This document shows, one piece after another, positions 25,197 through 34,302 of a stretch of 40,943 bases of DNA. The DNA is from Sulfurimonas sp. (GTDB lineage Bacteria > Campylobacterota > Campylobacteria > Campylobacterales > Sulfurimonadaceae). Both the position numbers and the translations under genes were made by a program. The notes beneath the pieces are model-generated. The model ran no database searches. It worked only from the letters and a program-made list of their open reading frames with translations, and was not told the DNA's origin. Numbering within the stretch: position 1 is the first letter of the stretch; each line of letters begins with the position of its first letter. Where the stretch lies: positions 1-40,943 of the forward strand of contig JAQTZE010000017.1 in NCBI GenBank assembly GCA_028687935.1. Reading direction: 5' to 3'.

Positions 25197-25779
25197 TAAT
25201 TTTGCCCTTTTTAGATAGTTTTTTGAGGAGTTTTCTGAGTATATCATCACCCGGATAAACGCTTAAAGCACTCTCTAAATAAGTAAGTGCCATCTCTGCA
25301 AAACCATGATCGATCAGATTATCTAAAAAGTGTATAAAATCTTCTTTTTGCGTAATAATAACTTTTGTAGAGAACATAATATTCTCAAAGGTCTCTCTAA
25401 AATCTTCACCGCTGTCTATAATCGTTTTAAAGTCTTCATAAAGAATACCATCTTCAAATTCAAGTCTCTCACGTAGTGGTTGTGCAAATATTTCACCAAG
25501 CTTTTCCAATGAACCATCCATACTTTTAAGTATTTCACTCATGATGCTGTCTGCTTCTTCTTTATCTTGTTCTTTTAATATTTCATAATAATCAAAAAGA
25601 GCTTCCGCGCCACCTTCCCCGCTCATAGCCATTTCAGAGAGTATAACCCCGTTATAGGCCTCTTTCGAATTAGGATAGTCTTGAAGTACAACAGCAAACT
25701 GCTTTAATGCATTTTCAAAATCTGCTTTCGTAAAGCTATCTTTTGCTAATGTTAATGTTTTATGCTTACTAATACTCAT
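25186..25779 (-). CDS. TPR-like conserved protein upstream of murE
   Basis: 197 residues, helical throughout. Residues about 8-45 (LAKDSFTKADFENALKQFAVVLQDYPNSKEAYNGV) fit one TPR, and the C-terminal FAEMALTYLESALSVYPGDDILRKLL fits another. The middle is an acidic helical region. There is no signal peptide. It lies between the NifU-like gene (13 nt) and murE (overlap). Function unknown; probably a protein-protein scaffold. Confidence 0.75.
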   Translation of the reverse strand: MSISKHKTLTLAKDSFTKADFENALKQFAVVLQDYPNSKEAYNGVILSEMAMSGEGGAEALFDYYEILKEQDKEEADSIMSEILKSMDGSLEKLGEIFAQPLRERLEFEDGILYEDFKTIIDSGEDFRETFENIMFSTKVIITQKEDFIHFLDNLIDHGFAEMALTYLESALSVYPGDDILRKLLKKLSKKGKISEN

Positions 25780-25792
25780 CTTCTTCGCCTAA

Positions 25793-26068
25793 TTATAATT
25801 TATCTATATCATTTTCCATGCCAATAGGCACATTGACAACACAAAGCTCTGGATGTATATCCATTCTTAGTTGTCTCTCAACTCCATATTTAAGTGTGTT
25901 TCCACTGCTTCCACATCCTACACATGCCCCTTTAAGCTGCACATATACGTTGCCGCCTTTAACGGTTATAAAAGCTATATCTCCACCATCCAACGCTAAC
26001 GAAGGACGTACTTTGTCTATGACGTTTGCAACCGGTTGCATCAACTCTTCGTCTGTAAATGGAATCAT
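25793..26068 (-). CDS. NifU C-terminal-domain Fe-S scaffold protein
   Basis: 91 residues made of a single NifU-like domain. The cluster-binding CxxC is in LKGACVGCGSSGNTL (about residues 46-60). Such short Nfu proteins carry and donate Fe-S clusters. The N-terminal ATG follows a GAGG site. First gene of the NifU-TPR-murE block. Confidence 0.92.
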   Translation of the reverse strand: MIPFTDEELMQPVANVIDKVRPSLALDGGDIAFITVKGGNVYVQLKGACVGCGSSGNTLKYGVERQLRMDIHPELCVVNVPIGMENDIDKL

Positions 26069-26150
26069 AAAATATCCTCAAAATTTATTTATCATAAAAT
26101 ATGACAATATGGCTTAACGAGCCATAAAATATATAATTAGCTTTCTTCTT

Positions 26151-27368
26151 TTATTCTAAATAGGATAATACTTCATTGACATATGAAGATTTACGCATCC
26201 CAACTAAGATAAAATCGACACTTTCTTTTTGAAGTAAAAAACGCAGTGCACACTCTTGTAAACTTGTTTCACACACATCAAAATTTTCTTGCAACTCTTT
26301 TTTCGTTTTAAGCGAACACTCATAAGCTACCATTTTTCTATATTCGACAAAAAAGAGGTCTATATAGTTGAGCATTGCTTCTTGATTTTCTTCATCAAGG
26401 AGTTCTAAATTGTTTTTTATATGCGGGAGTATCTCTGCATATAAGAACTGGTCAAAGTCGCCAACCCAACCAAATTTATGCTTATTTACATCTAGCTCTT
26501 CAAGTATATTATACATACTTCGTAGAGCATCATTGTCGCATGCTTCAAGAAGTTCATTGAGATAATTATAATATTTATAACTCTCATCATACTCTGCAAG
26601 TCTGTACATCTTACCATTAAATTGTGCATTTATAGGTCTATTTACTAATACCCTCAAGCCATTTTTCTTTGCCCAAGAAGCACACTTCAAGCCTTCTTGT
26701 TCGAGTATATTGATAGGAAGTTCTATCGTTGTAAAGCTATGTTGCGTATTGCCAATAAATACAGCTGCGTTTTGTGCAAGAGTAATCAAATCTTCATAAG
26801 GAAGAAAATCAGCTTCTGTTTTTGCTTTTGCAAAACTATTCGAGCTTATTCCGTAAGATAAAATTCTACCGCTTTTGATCTCTTCTTCGAGCCCTACAAA
26901 AGCTTCATAAATACGTTCATACATCGTATCAAGCATCTCATCTTTATCGATACCTTTACTTATTGCATCATAGATATAATATTCAGGATTATGAATCAGA
27001 TAACAATCTATAGAACTTCTCTCAAGTCTTTGAAGGGAAAGTTCAAGCTGATGTTTTAAAAATGATTTTGCAATAGAGTGAAAACAGTTAGGAGCAAATT
27101 CAACTACATCATCAAAAGCTTTCTCTTTATGTAGTTGCATATTTGTATTTTGGATATAACCAAATTTACTGACGATCTCTACGGCATCAATCTCATATTT
27201 CTCAAAGCCTTGAAACGCAAGTGCGATTGCACGCTCAGCGCCGCCATCCATGTAGTTAGAAGAAGTATCTATCATACGGATACCAGCACCAATTGCTTCT
27301 TTGAGGGCTTGAATATGTTGAGGGTTATGGTCACTTATTCTATAAGTTCCAAATGCGAAATTACTCAT
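26151..27368 (-). CDS. Aldo/keto reductase family protein with C-terminal extension
   Basis: 405 residues. The TIM-barrel catalytic tetrad is visible: Asp and Tyr in MIDTSSNYMDGGAE, Lys in IVSKFGY and His in YLIHNPEY. The barrel is interrupted after about residue 250 by a long helical insertion (to about 360) before the closing RFLLQKESVDFILVGM, making it about 80 residues longer than standard members. Related fused forms are annotated as AKR domain proteins in other bacteria; the substrate is unknown. It is a monocistronic unit between the NifU-like gene and the ribosomal operon. Confidence 0.85.
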   Translation of the reverse strand: MSNFAFGTYRISDHNPQHIQALKEAIGAGIRMIDTSSNYMDGGAERAIALAFQGFEKYEIDAVEIVSKFGYIQNTNMQLHKEKAFDDVVEFAPNCFHSIAKSFLKHQLELSLQRLERSSIDCYLIHNPEYYIYDAISKGIDKDEMLDTMYERIYEAFVGLEEEIKSGRILSYGISSNSFAKAKTEADFLPYEDLITLAQNAAVFIGNTQHSFTTIELPINILEQEGLKCASWAKKNGLRVLVNRPINAQFNGKMYRLAEYDESYKYYNYLNELLEACDNDALRSMYNILEELDVNKHKFGWVGDFDQFLYAEILPHIKNNLELLDEENQEAMLNYIDLFFVEYRKMVAYECSLKTKKELQENFDVCETSLQECALRFLLQKESVDFILVGMRKSSYVNEVLSYLE

Positions 27369-27420
27369 TGTTTTCTCTCTTTAAAGTATTTTAGAATTGG
27401 GAAATGAAAGGGGAAAGAGT

Positions 27421-27445
27421 GAGTGAAGCCCAAAGGCTTACACTC
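27421..27445 (-). terminator. Terminator-like hairpin after rplQ
   Basis: On the minus strand GAGTG(T)AAGCC-TTTG-GGCTTCACTC, a 10-bp stem with one bulged T, followed by a T/C-rich stretch. It lies 13-40 nt beyond the rplQ stop, at the end of the ribosomal operon. Confidence 0.65.
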
Positions 27446-27458
27446 GGATTGCGTTAAA

Positions 27459-27809
27459 TTATACTAATTCAACAAACGCCATTGATGTAGCATCACCACG
27501 ACGAATACGAGTTCTGATAATTCTAGTATATCCACCTGGACGGTCTACATACTTAGGAGCTATCTCATTTACTAAAGTCTTAGTAGCTTCTTTACTTTGA
27601 AGCGCCGCGAATACTGCTTTGTGTGCGTTTGAATCACCTTTACCAGCGATAGTAATAAGTTTTTCAACATAAGAACGAAGTTCTTTAGCTTTCATTGCAG
27701 TAGTTTCAATTTTACCATGTTCAATTAACGAAATACTTAGGTTCTTAAGTAAAGCAGCACGGTGTGAGCTTGTACGACCTAGTTTACGGTATCCATGACG
27801 ATGTCTCAT
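27459..27809 (-). CDS. rplQ: Ribosomal protein L17
   Basis: 116 residues, starting [17 protein letters not shown] with the conserved basic N-terminus and [14 protein letters not shown] block. Large-subunit protein. Last gene of the rpmJ-rpsM-rpsK-rpsD-rpoA-rplQ operon, 20 nt after rpoA. Confidence 0.98.
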   Translation of the reverse strand: MRHRHGYRKLGRTSSHRAALLKNLSISLIEHGKIETTAMKAKELRSYVEKLITIAGKGDSNAHKAVFAALQSKEATKTLVNEIAPKYVDRPGGYTRIIRTRIRRGDATSMAFVELV

Positions 27810-27829
27810 CTGTTATTCCTCTATTGAGC

Positions 27830-28822
27830 TTATAAAGCTTCTATTTTCTTTTTTAATGCAGCAACTACATCATCTGCAAGATCGCCACCAACTGCAAAAC
27901 CATACTCTTGCACTTTTTCTACGATCTCATCATATGATTTTTTGCCAAGGTTTTTAACATTTTTCAAGTCATTAATACTCATCAATGCTATTTCACCTAT
28001 AAGTTTGATATTTGAGCGGTCAAGACAGTTAAAACTTCTCGCGCTTAAACCTAAACTATCAATGTTTGTAGATAATTTTTTCACATCAGGATTTTCTTCA
28101 ACTCTCTCTATTGTAGCAGGAGACTTGATACTGATTTCAGAATTAAATACTGCTAATTGAGCATACATAACTTCTAAAGAGTTTCTAAACGCATCAACTG
28201 GTGAAATTTGTCCATCAGTTCTTATGTTTATAATTACTCTCTCAAAGTTAGGATTATCTTCAACTAGTACATTTTCAATTTTATAAGTAGCACTACGAAC
28301 CGGAGTAAAATATGCATCCAATGCTATATATCCATCTTCTAATTCAGTATATGTATCTTCACTTGGTACATATCCTATACCTTGTGCGATTTTAATAGTG
28401 AAGTTTAGTGTTGCATCTTCATTCAAAGTTGCAAGTGGAGCATTAGGAGTTACGATACCAACTTCATCACTGATCAAGTCCGCACCATTAATAACGCATG
28501 GACCTGCAAATGAGTAGTTTATCTCTGCTTCAGTAACATCACCATTTAATTTAAAGCGAATCTCTTTAAGATTTAAGATAAAGTCTGAAATATCTTCAAG
28601 CATACCACGAACAGAGTCAAACTCATGCTTAGCACCCTCGATTTTTATAGCAATTGGTGCATAACCAACTGAGCTACTTAATAGAAAACGGCGAAGTGGA
28701 TGTGCTAACGATATAGCATACCCAGTTTCAAAAGGGTATGCCATGATGTTAGCTTCATTCTCACTAATCTGTTCTACCTCAAATTCTTTAGGAGCAAGTG
28801 GAGTAGTTTTAATTTTTTTCAT
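27830..28822 (-). CDS. rpoA: RNA polymerase alpha subunit
   Basis: 330 residues. N-terminal dimerisation domain with the conserved [25 protein letters not shown] and a C-terminal domain (about 245-330) with the [16 protein letters not shown] and [10 protein letters not shown] segments that contact UP elements and activators. It has the only TGCGTTT-type word of the operon (28189). Confidence 0.98.
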   Translation of the reverse strand: MKKIKTTPLAPKEFEVEQISENEANIMAYPFETGYAISLAHPLRRFLLSSSVGYAPIAIKIEGAKHEFDSVRGMLEDISDFILNLKEIRFKLNGDVTEAEINYSFAGPCVINGADLISDEVGIVTPNAPLATLNEDATLNFTIKIAQGIGYVPSEDTYTELEDGYIALDAYFTPVRSATYKIENVLVEDNPNFERVIINIRTDGQISPVDAFRNSLEVMYAQLAVFNSEISIKSPATIERVEENPDVKKLSTNIDSLGLSARSFNCLDRSNIKLIGEIALMSINDLKNVKNLGKKSYDEIVEKVQEYGFAVGGDLADDVVAALKKKIEAL

Positions 28823-28847
28823 TCTTTAACGCCCTTTATATTATTTA

Positions 28848-29474
28848 TTATTTCGAGTAAAGCTCAACGATTAAACGTTCTTCTACTGGAATAACAACTT
28901 CTTCACGCTCTGGTAAACGAGTAAAGATACCAAATACTTTATCAGCATCGATATCAACCCATGGAGCTATACCTGTTTGGTTAGTTAATTCAATAGCACG
29001 TGTGATCTGAGCATTTTTCTTGCTTGATTCACGAACTTCAACTTTTTGACCAGGTTGTACACGGTAAGAAGGAATATCCAATTTTTTACCATCTACTAAG
29101 ATGTGACCATGAGTTACAAGTTGGCGAGCAAAACGACGCGTCGATGCAAATCCCATTCTGTAAACAACATTGTCTAATCTTTGTTCGATAAGTGTTACAA
29201 GGTTTGTACCTGTATTACCTTCACGACGCTTAGCTTCAACGAATATAGCACGGAATTGTTTCTCAGAAACACCATACATGAATTTCGCTTTTTGCTTTTC
29301 ATTTAACTGTAAACCATACTCAGATACTTTTTTACGACGTTGACCGTGTTGACCTGGAGCATAAGGACGTTTGTCTAATGCAGATTTCCCTGCTAAACGA
29401 CGCTCACCTTTAAGGTTAAGACTAACACCAAATCTTCTTTCGATTTTTTCTACTGGACCTCTATATCTTGCCAT
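28848..29474 (-). CDS. rpsD: Ribosomal protein S4
   Basis: 208 residues, starting [19 protein letters not shown], with the S4 RNA-binding domain ([31 protein letters not shown]). Small-subunit assembly initiator. In E. coli S4 represses the alpha operon; here a structured leader lies before rpmJ, but S4 control is only a possibility. Confidence 0.98.
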   Translation of the reverse strand: MARYRGPVEKIERRFGVSLNLKGERRLAGKSALDKRPYAPGQHGQRRKKVSEYGLQLNEKQKAKFMYGVSEKQFRAIFVEAKRREGNTGTNLVTLIEQRLDNVVYRMGFASTRRFARQLVTHGHILVDGKKLDIPSYRVQPGQKVEVRESSKKNAQITRAIELTNQTGIAPWVDIDADKVFGIFTRLPEREEVVIPVEERLIVELYSK

Positions 29475-29485
29475 CAGTAATCTCC

Positions 29486-29878
29486 TTAAACTCTACGACG
29501 CTTAGGTGCGCGACAACCGTTGTGTGGTAATGCAGTAACGTCTTTCATAAACGTAACGCGGATACCTTCGATAGCACCTACAGCTTTAGTTGCTGTTTCA
29601 CGACCTGAACCAGGACCTTGAACTTTAATACCAAGTTCTTTAATACCATGTACTTGAGCTTTTGCTACTGCATCTTCAACCGCTGCTTGTGCCGCGAATG
29701 GAGTAGATTTTTTACTACCTTTGAAGCCTAAACTTCCAGCAGAACTCCAAGCAATCATGTTGCCCATTTCATCTGTAATTGTTACAAGTGTATTGTTAAA
29801 TGACGCAGAGATATGAACGATACCACGTGCAATATTTTTCTTTACTACTTTTTTTCTAACAGCTTTTCTTTTTGCCAT
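29486..29878 (-). CDS. rpsK: Ribosomal protein S11
   Basis: 130 residues. [20 protein letters not shown] and the C-terminal [13 protein letters not shown] are diagnostic. Platform protein of the small subunit, 11 nt from both neighbours. Confidence 0.98.
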   Translation of the reverse strand: MAKRKAVRKKVVKKNIARGIVHISASFNNTLVTITDEMGNMIAWSSAGSLGFKGSKKSTPFAAQAAVEDAVAKAQVHGIKELGIKVQGPGSGRETATKAVGAIEGIRVTFMKDVTALPHNGCRAPKRRRV

Positions 29879-29888
29879 CTGCTATTCC

Positions 29889-30251
29889 TTACGCTGCGCC
29901 GACAGTTTTACGTTTACCCTTACGAGTACGCGCATTTGTCTTAGTTTTTTGACCACGGCATGGAAGACCACGACGGTGACGTAGACCACGATATGAACCT
30001 AAATCCATAAGTGCCTTAATATCCATAGCTACTTTTTTACGTAAATCACCCTCAACCATATGGTTTTCACGGATTTCATTTGTAATTGCAGCTACATCAG
30101 CTTCATCGAGTTCGTAAACTCTTTTGTTATAGTCAATGCCTGTTGCGTCTAGGATTAGACGAGAAGCATGAAGACCAATACCATAGATGTACGTTAGACC
30201 GTACTCTATTCTTTTCTTTTTAGGTAAATCGACACCAGATATACGAGCCAT
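29889..30251 (-). CDS. rpsM: Ribosomal protein S13
   Basis: 120 residues, starting [26 protein letters not shown], with the [18 protein letters not shown] motif and basic tail. It starts 2 nt after the rpmJ stop, so translation is coupled. Confidence 0.98.
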   Translation of the reverse strand: MARISGVDLPKKKRIEYGLTYIYGIGLHASRLILDATGIDYNKRVYELDEADVAAITNEIRENHMVEGDLRKKVAMDIKALMDLGSYRGLRHRRGLPCRGQKTKTNARTRKGKRKTVGAA

Positions 30252-30253
30252 GA

Positions 30254-30367
30254 TTATCCTTGTCTCTGTTTATGTTTTTTAACTTTGCAGATTACTCTAA
30301 CAATGCCTTTTCTTTTGATAACTTTACAGTCATCACACATCTTCTTAACTGAAGCTCTTACTTTCAT
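30254..30367 (-). CDS. rpmJ: Ribosomal protein L36
   Basis: 37 residues: [20 protein letters not shown] and the ending [13 protein letters not shown]. The C-type zinc ribbon is intact (Cys11, Cys14, Cys27, His32), so this is the zinc-binding C+ paralogue. GGAAC-type ribosome binding site upstream. First gene of the operon; infA and secY are not next to it. Confidence 0.95.
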   Translation of the reverse strand: MKVRASVKKMCDDCKVIKRKGIVRVICKVKKHKQRQG

Positions 30368-30502
30368 TGAAAGTTCCTTCTATTTTTCTTTTACTTTGCT
30401 GCTTTGAGGCCAGCCACATTCGCCGGCTTGCCAATACTTTTATCTTTACATACTATATAGAGATAGAAATACTCGTACTTTTTTGTTAAAACAGCAAAGC
30501 GG
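30368..30502 (-). promoter_or_regulatory. Structured 5' leader of the rpmJ-rplQ operon
   Basis: About 135 nt from the presumed RNA start to the rpmJ ATG. An outer pairing CTTTGCTG (complement of 30492-30499) with CAGCAAAG (complement of 30394-30401) encloses a GC-rich hairpin, GGCAAGCC/GGCTGGCC (30425-30432 with 30408-30415, one mismatch). It is the only GC-rich patch in an AT-rich gap. It could be an autoregulatory ribosomal-protein binding site; no known leader family is recognised. Confidence 0.5.
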
Positions 30503-30508
30503 ACTGGG

Positions 30509-30514
30509 ATTATA
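30509..30514 (-). promoter_or_regulatory. -10 box of the rpmJ-rplQ operon
   Basis: TATAAT on the minus strand, preceded by an AT-rich, T-tracted region and followed by CCCAGTCCGC. Start expected near 30502. No -35 match, usual for this phylum. Confidence 0.55.
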
Positions 30515-30593
30515 CATAAATAAATGTAAAAGATTTATTAAGTAGAATATTTTTTCTATATAAAAAACTCTTTTGTGTACTCAGAGCGCGTTA

Positions 30594-31805
30594 TTATTCA
30601 TGTCGTAGTGCATCTATAGGGTCTAATCTTGCGGCTTTTCTTGCTGGAAAGTATCCAAAAACAATTCCAACTACAGTAGAAAAGAAAAACGCAATGAAAA
30701 CAATTTCACTATTAAATATAAAAGGTATTGAAAATGAAAGCGCGGCGATATAAGCTATTGCGATGCCTAAAAATATTCCGATTATTCCGCCCAAAGATGA
30801 GAGCACTATGGCTTCAACCAAAAATTGCAGTAATACCTCTCTCTCAAATGCTCCGATTGCCAGTCTGATACCAATCTCTCTGGTGCGTTCTGTTACAGAG
30901 ACTAGCATAATATTCATAATACCTATGCCACCAACTATAAGACTTATCGCAGCAACAGCACCTAATAAAAGTGTGAGCATTTTTGTCGTAGAGCCGACTG
31001 TTTCAATAATGTCTTTGAGATCTCGTATATAAAAATCATCCTCTTGTCCATCTCTGATATGGCGACGTTCACGAAAAAGCTCAGTCAGATTATTTTTTAC
31101 TTCTTCTGTAGAGACGTTATCATTGGCAGAAACTTGTATCATCGGAATATCGAGATTTCCACTGAGACGTCTTTGAAACATTTTTAAAGGTACGAGAATA
31201 ATGTTATCTTGATCTGAACCGAAAGTCGAAGCGCCTTTTGTCTGAAGCACACCAACTATCTGACAGGAGAATTTTTCAAGGCGGATATTTGCCCCCATTG
31301 CGTTTAGCTCACCAAAGAGCTCTTTTTTTACAGTCTGACCTATAATACAAACAGCCTTACCAGATTTAAGCTCGTTTGGCAAAAAAATTCTTCCCTCTTC
31401 TAGCCCCCAATCTTTTACAATAAAATAATCATTGTCCCTTCCTTCTACAGATGTGGAGTAATTTTTATTACTATAGACTGCGTTTAGACCCTTGGATGTT
31501 GCCGGGGCTACTGCCTTTATCCCATATATCTCGCGTTTTATTGCTTCTACATCTGCTGTTTTAAAGAGCTTTACGGATGTATCCTGCGTTTTTGGTCCGT
31601 GACTGTCTTGCCCTGGGAGTATGATGAGCATATTACTACCAAGTTTAGAGATATTTTGTGTGACATAGGCCGTTGTCCCATCACCTAAAAAGACCATAGC
31701 AATCACTGATGCTACCCCTATAACTACACCAAGAACAGTCAAAATTGAACGCATCATATTGCGAAAGATCGCTCGCAGTGCGAGTATAAACGCATTCCAT
31801 AGCAT
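30594..31805 (-). CDS. MacB-like ABC transporter permease (FtsX domain)
   Basis: 403 residues: first membrane helix at about 15-42, a large periplasmic domain (MacB core, about 45-270), then three helices with ERTREIGIRLAIGA, typical of MacB/LolC permeases. The ATPase is a separate polypeptide, unlike E. coli MacB. Start and ATPase stop overlap in TGATG. Forms a tripartite-type exporter with the two genes upstream; no outer-membrane TolC gene is in the window. Confidence 0.92.
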   Translation of the reverse strand: MLWNAFILALRAIFRNMMRSILTVLGVVIGVASVIAMVFLGDGTTAYVTQNISKLGSNMLIILPGQDSHGPKTQDTSVKLFKTADVEAIKREIYGIKAVAPATSKGLNAVYSNKNYSTSVEGRDNDYFIVKDWGLEEGRIFLPNELKSGKAVCIIGQTVKKELFGELNAMGANIRLEKFSCQIVGVLQTKGASTFGSDQDNIILVPLKMFQRRLSGNLDIPMIQVSANDNVSTEEVKNNLTELFRERRHIRDGQEDDFYIRDLKDIIETVGSTTKMLTLLLGAVAAISLIVGGIGIMNIMLVSVTERTREIGIRLAIGAFEREVLLQFLVEAIVLSSLGGIIGIFLGIAIAYIAALSFSIPFIFNSEIVFIAFFFSTVVGIVFGYFPARKAARLDPIDALRHE

Positions 31806-32494
31806 CAGTTCTCTCCTACTACTACACCATCTTTAAAACGGATAATTCTATCAGCGTACAGCGCCATATCCTCTTCATGTGTAACCATGATGATGGTAAT
31901 ATTTTTTTCTTTATTAAATTTTTTAAGCAGTTCCATTATCTCTATACTGCGTTTGCTATCAAGATTTCCCGTCGGCTCATCTGCAAGTAAAATCAAAGGC
32001 TCTGTCACTATCGCTCTTGCAATAGCCACTCTTTGTTGTTGCCCTCCAGAGAGCTCTGCTGGAGTATGAGTACTGACCGCTGCAAGACCTACGAGTTCGA
32101 GTGCTTCCATCGCCATCTTTTTTCTTTGGAGCGTTTTTACCCCCTTGTACACAAGCGGAAGTTCGACATTCTCAAGAGCTGATGTTCTGCCTAAGAGATT
32201 AAAACCCTGAAAGATGAAGCCAAGATAATTACGTCTCAAGACTGCTCTTTGGTTGCGGTTGAGTTCTGTGACATTGAGCCCTTCAAACAAAAATGAGCCA
32301 TCACTTGGAGAGTCTAAACAGCCGATTATATTCATACAGGTTGATTTTCCTGATCCGCTTGGGCCCATGATAGCTATAAACTCGCCTTGATCTATCTTTA
32401 GATTGACTTTTTTAAGCGCATACGTCGTAGTACTTTTTTGCCCATATGCTTTCGAGACCTCTTTGAGCTCTATCAGTGCAGCTTTTGCATCCAT
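31805..32494 (-). CDS. MacB-like ABC transporter ATPase
   Basis: 229 residues from ATG 32494, one base after the adaptor stop; a longer frame from 32596 would overlap the adaptor and is rejected. Walker A GPSGSGKST, Q-loop FIFQGFNLL, signature LSGGQQQR, Walker B ILLADEPTGN and H-loop MVTHEED are all intact. Belongs to the LolD/MacB ATPase group. Confidence 0.95.
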   Translation of the reverse strand: MDAKAALIELKEVSKAYGQKSTTTYALKKVNLKIDQGEFIAIMGPSGSGKSTCMNIIGCLDSPSDGSFLFEGLNVTELNRNQRAVLRRNYLGFIFQGFNLLGRTSALENVELPLVYKGVKTLQRKKMAMEALELVGLAAVSTHTPAELSGGQQQRVAIARAIVTEPLILLADEPTGNLDSKRSIEIMELLKKFNKEKNITIIMVTHEEDMALYADRIIRFKDGVVVGEN

Positions 32495-32495
32495 C

Positions 32496-33695
32496 TTATT
32501 TCTCTTTTTGCGTACTAATGATGACTTGCATACCTTCTTTAATACCATCGCCTGATATAGCAGTAAAGATACCGTCACTTTTGTCGGCTTGAACACTCAG
32601 ACTTTTAGGCATATCATTGTCTAAAACCCACACCTGTTTACCCTGCTGTTTCTCATCCTTTTTTTCTTTTGGTACAAAACGCAGCGCACTATTAGGAACA
32701 CTTAGCACATTTTTTGCTATATCTGTCACAATATCTGCACTCGCTGTCATCCCAGGTCTTAAGAGTAAATTTTCATTATCCACCGCAACAACGGTCGCAT
32801 AGGTAACAACTCCACTTACAATAAGTGAGTTCAATCTTACCTGCGTTATCTTTCCATGGAACTGTTCGTTTGGATATGCATCTACTAAAAACTCAACATC
32901 TTGACCTTCTTTAACCTCTCCTATATCCGCTTCATCCACACTCAAGACTACTTCCATCTTGCTCAAATCTTCCGCTAAAGTAAACAAAACTGGTATTTGC
33001 ATCATAGAAACAACACTCTGCCCGACTTCAACCTTTTTATCGAGAACTATTCCATTTATAGGCGATCTCACAACAGCTTTTTTCAAATCATCTTCATCGG
33101 ATTTGAGTTGTGCTAAAACCTGTGTCACACTTGCTTCTGAAGCAGCATAATTTGCAAGAGCTCTCTCATAATTATTTTTTACAGCATCCATATCTTTATC
33201 AGAAGGATATTTCCCATTTGTGGATTTTAAGGTATTTTTACCGCGTTCATACTCATTTTTCGTATCATTAAGTGATATTTTTTTCTCCAAAAGATTGGCT
33301 TTTGCGACAAGAAGAGCTGCCTGTGAATTTCGTACTTTAGATTCGAGTTTTGTTGTATCAAGGCGAGCAAGTAGCTCACCCTTTTTGACACGTTGATTAA
33401 AGTCCGCACCCACTTCGATGATTGTACCTGAGACTTCTATTCCCACATCTACTGTGTTTGTAGGTTCGATATTTCCTGTTGCTGAGACTTTGACTAGCAG
33501 GTCTTTTTTTTCTATTGCCGCTGTGAGATATTTTACTTTTTCATTTTTGTTGGCTGCAGTGATAAAATAGATAGCCAAAGCAATGATGCCAAAAAGTAAA
33601 ATGGTAGCAATAATCCACTTCTTTACCCCATTTTTCTTGCCTTCCATTGCAAGTTGCTTTGTTATCTCTAGATTCTCTTTTTCATTATTTTGCAC
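32496..33695 (-). CDS. MacA-like periplasmic adaptor (HlyD family)
   Basis: 399 residues from a GTG start with GAGG six bases upstream. A cytoplasmic tail is followed by a membrane helix at about 25-46, a lipoyl/barrel-sandwich hybrid split by a long coiled coil (about 115-200, with Lys/Asn-rich heptads) and a beta-barrel/membrane-proximal domain ending in EGMQVIIST. Links the MacB-like permease to an outer-membrane channel. First gene of the exporter operon; substrate unknown. Confidence 0.9.
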   Translation of the reverse strand: MQNNEKENLEITKQLAMEGKKNGVKKWIIATILLFGIIALAIYFITAANKNEKVKYLTAAIEKKDLLVKVSATGNIEPTNTVDVGIEVSGTIIEVGADFNQRVKKGELLARLDTTKLESKVRNSQAALLVAKANLLEKKISLNDTKNEYERGKNTLKSTNGKYPSDKDMDAVKNNYERALANYAASEASVTQVLAQLKSDEDDLKKAVVRSPINGIVLDKKVEVGQSVVSMMQIPVLFTLAEDLSKMEVVLSVDEADIGEVKEGQDVEFLVDAYPNEQFHGKITQVRLNSLIVSGVVTYATVVAVDNENLLLRPGMTASADIVTDIAKNVLSVPNSALRFVPKEKKDEKQQGKQVWVLDNDMPKSLSVQADKSDGIFTAISGDGIKEGMQVIISTQKEK

Positions 33696-33771
33696 GATTC
33701 ACCTCAATAAATTCTTTTGACAACTAATATATCGAAATCTATCCAAAAAGTATCTGACGCTAGACAAATAC

Positions 33772-34116
33772 TTACTCCCAAAGGACACTGACTCCATACT
33801 CTTGACTCAGTATTATATTCTTTTCGTAGTAGATTTTTTTACCATATTTTTTACTCAGAAGCTGCACTGCAAGGACTTCTTCTTCAAGCAAAGTCCGCAC
33901 TTCTTTATAGCTGAGCCATTTTCCATATTTTGCCAAAGAGTTTTGCCAGATTCTAAAGTCACAAGTAGCATCGGGGCTGAGCTCAAACATCTCCCCATCT
34001 TCTGTTACCCATTCTGCGTTTGTACAGACATAAAGTTTGACTTTTTTCCCACGGACTTCTTTTTCTTTGACTTCGATGTTTCCATCATCACAATAAGGAC
34101 ATTTTCCTAAAATCAT
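33772..34116 (-). CDS. Small protein with topoisomerase-like zinc finger
   Basis: 114 residues from ATG 34116, which has a strong AAGGTGAGG; an in-frame ATG at 34164 lacks one. The start MILGKCPYCDDGNIEV has a CxxC, followed by YVCTNAEWVTEDGEMF and a second Cys in ATCDFRIW, giving four potential zinc ligands as in the C-terminal repeats of topoisomerase I/III. The C-terminal half (RTLLEEEVLAVQLLSKKYGKKIYY) is similar to the short KxYG repeat attached to such fingers. Probably nucleic-acid binding; function unknown. Confidence 0.7.
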   Translation of the reverse strand: MILGKCPYCDDGNIEVKEKEVRGKKVKLYVCTNAEWVTEDGEMFELSPDATCDFRIWQNSLAKYGKWLSYKEVRTLLEEEVLAVQLLSKKYGKKIYYEKNIILSQEYGVSVLWE

Positions 34117-34275
34117 TGCAGCCTCACCTTCTTTTAATATGCAAAGATATACTTTTTTACTCATAAAGCTTATTTATATTGCAAATTGAAATATAAATAG
34201 AAACTAACTTAAAAAAATATTAATATTTCTACCTAATTTTATTAACATTTTATACGTTATTAATATATATAGATT

Positions 34276-34281
34276 TATACT
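34276..34281 (+). promoter_or_regulatory. Candidate -10 box of the heme-sensing diguanylate cyclase
   Basis: TATACT 21 nt before ATG 34303 in an AT-rich gap that also holds a palindromic AATATTAATATT. Confidence 0.4.
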
Positions 34282-34302
34282 TTACGTAAATGGAGGTTTA
34301 TC

